NCBI GenBank assembly: GCA_025464915.1
Contig: JAODNF010000323.1
Span: forward strand, 1-7,499
Origin: Frankiales bacterium
GTDB lineage: Bacteria > Actinomycetota > Actinomycetes > Mycobacteriales > SCTD01
Direction: 5' to 3'
Length of the DNA stretch: 7,499 nucleotides
The position numbers were made by a program, and so were the translations under genes. The notes beneath the pieces were generated by a model. The model was not told the DNA's origin, made no database searches, and worked only from the letters and a program-made list of their open reading frames with translations. Each line of letters opens with the position of its first letter. Positions within the stretch are counted from its first letter, which is position 1. Shown here piece by piece: positions 6,964 to 7,499 of this stretch.

Positions 6964-7499
6964 ATGAGCTCTTGCGATGGACGGGTCGTGGTCATCACCG
7001 GTGCGGGCGGCGGCATCGGCCGCGACGAGGCCCTGCTGTTCGCCCAGGAGGGCGCACGGGTCGTCGTGAACGACGTCAACGCCGACGGCGCGCAGGCCGT
7101 GGTCGAGGAGATCACGGCCGCCGGCGGCGAGGCCGTCGCCAACAGCGACGACATCAGCGACTGGGACGGCGCAGGCCGGCTGGTCCAGACCGCCCTCGAC
7201 TCCTTCGGCGGCCTCGACACCCTCGTCAACAACGCCGGCATCCTGCGCGACCGGATGCTCACGAACATGAGCGAGGCGGAGTGGGACGCCGTCATCGCGG
7301 TGCACCTCACGGGCACCTTCGCGCCGACCCGGCACGCCGTCGCCTACTGGCGCGACCGGTCCAAGGCCGGTGAGCAGGTCGACGCGCGCGTCATCAACAC
7401 CACGTCGCCGTCCGGGCTGTTCGGCAACGTCGGCCAGACGAACTACGGCGCGGCCAAGGCCGGCATCGCCGGTTTCACCGTCATCGCGGTGCACCTCAC
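6964..7499 (+). CDS. SDR (3R)-hydroxyacyl-CoA dehydrogenase-like protein (3' end missing)
   Basis: N-terminal 178 residues of a classical short-chain dehydrogenase/reductase, cut by the right edge of the window. The cofactor motif TGAGGGIG is at 12-19, NNAG at 89-92, VHLTGTF at 113-119, the likely catalytic serine S148 in INTTSPSG, and YGAAK at 161-165 with Y161 and K165. An insert rich in charged residues (about 129-141, YWRDRSKAGEQVD) and VHL in place of the usual VNL point to the SDR group related to the dehydrogenase part of peroxisomal multifunctional enzyme 2, which oxidises (3R)-hydroxyacyl-CoA. D37 after the second strand (VVVNDV) favours NAD over NADP. The neighbouring (R)-hydratase supports this role, though a FabG-like reductase remains possible. 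The final residues, VIAVHLT, are suspect because they exactly repeat residues 110-116 where the family normally has a VIAA.EL-type helix. Confidence 0.85.
   Translation, partial: MSSCDGRVVVITGAGGGIGRDEALLFAQEGARVVVNDVNADGAQAVVEEITAAGGEAVANSDDISDWDGAGRLVQTALDSFGGLDTLVNNAGILRDRMLTNMSEAEWDAVIAVHLTGTFAPTRHAVAYWRDRSKAGEQVDARVINTTSPSGLFGNVGQTNYGAAKAGIAGFTVIAVHL
7289..7310 (+). repeat. 22-bp direct repeat, internal copy
   Basis: This copy, read in frame, encodes VIAVHLT within the normal VHLTGTF block of the SDR and is probably the genuine location. It is identical over 22 bases to 7478-7499. Confidence 0.8.
7478..7499 (+). repeat. 22-bp direct repeat, copy at the window end
   Basis: The last 22 bases are identical to 7289-7310, 189 bp (63 codons) upstream and in the same frame. 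The identity stops at the next base on the left (A at 7477 against G at 7288) and runs to the right edge. The encoded residues do not fit the conserved SDR pattern at this position. Confidence 0.8.

Noticed and set aside
6947..6966. CATG...CATG symmetry around the divergent start codons as a regulator site
   Set aside because: CATG is itself a palindrome and arises from the two ATG codons preceded by C; the inner bases show no further symmetry.
4686..7316. Minus-strand open frame of 876 codons
   Set aside because: It runs through four confidently assigned genes and a palindromic spacer in the wrong frame, and has low-complexity Arg/Pro/Ser-rich composition.

Overview
The window is very G+C-rich DNA with almost wall-to-wall coding. 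G/C-heavy third codon positions and protein sequences close to actinobacterial families suggest a high-GC actinomycete; a Nocardioides/Propionibacteriales-type organism is my guess. The best taxonomic clue is the racemase at 5331-6425: I recall the Mycobacterium tuberculosis Mcr sequence as very similar, with all catalytic positions offset by exactly three residues. The hydratase at 6491-6949 likewise has the same catalytic numbering as the mycobacterial HtdZ (Rv0130) type.

Left half (1-5247, all minus strand, read leftwards): three genes form a tightly packed operon of exported hydrolases. In order of transcription they are a neutral-ceramidase-like zinc hydrolase (5247-3562), a clan GH-D/GH36-like alpha-glycosidase (3562-1541) and a GH92 alpha-mannosidase that leaves the window at base 1 (514 codons visible). 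The stop and start codons overlap by 1 base (TGATG) and 4 bases (GTGA), so the proteins are probably translationally coupled. Each has a Sec-type signal peptide. An attractive but unproven reading is an extracellular pathway that strips alpha-linked sugars and cleaves the amide of a glycosylated sphingolipid or related glycoconjugate. The ceramidase-like member lacks the expected serine motif, so its true substrate is open.

Right half (5248-7499): a divergent intergenic region of about 80 bp separates the operon from an acyl-CoA metabolism cluster. This holds an alpha-methylacyl-CoA racemase (plus strand), a MaoC-type (R)-specific enoyl-CoA hydratase (minus strand) and the start of an SDR (3R)-hydroxyacyl-CoA dehydrogenase-like gene (plus strand). 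Together these are the activities needed to epimerise 2-methyl-branched acyl-CoAs and run the hydration and dehydrogenation steps of beta-oxidation by the (R)-hydroxy route, as in peroxisomal AMACR plus MFE-2. The racemase and hydratase converge on a striking inverted repeat (6427-6485), probably a bidirectional terminator. The hydratase and SDR start codons face away from each other with only 14 bp between them.

The last 22 bases repeat an internal stretch of the SDR gene exactly and replace the sequence expected there, so the right-hand end may be an assembly artefact. I saw no RNA genes, CRISPR arrays, insertion sequences or phage genes, and no stretch over 300 bases lacks a gene.
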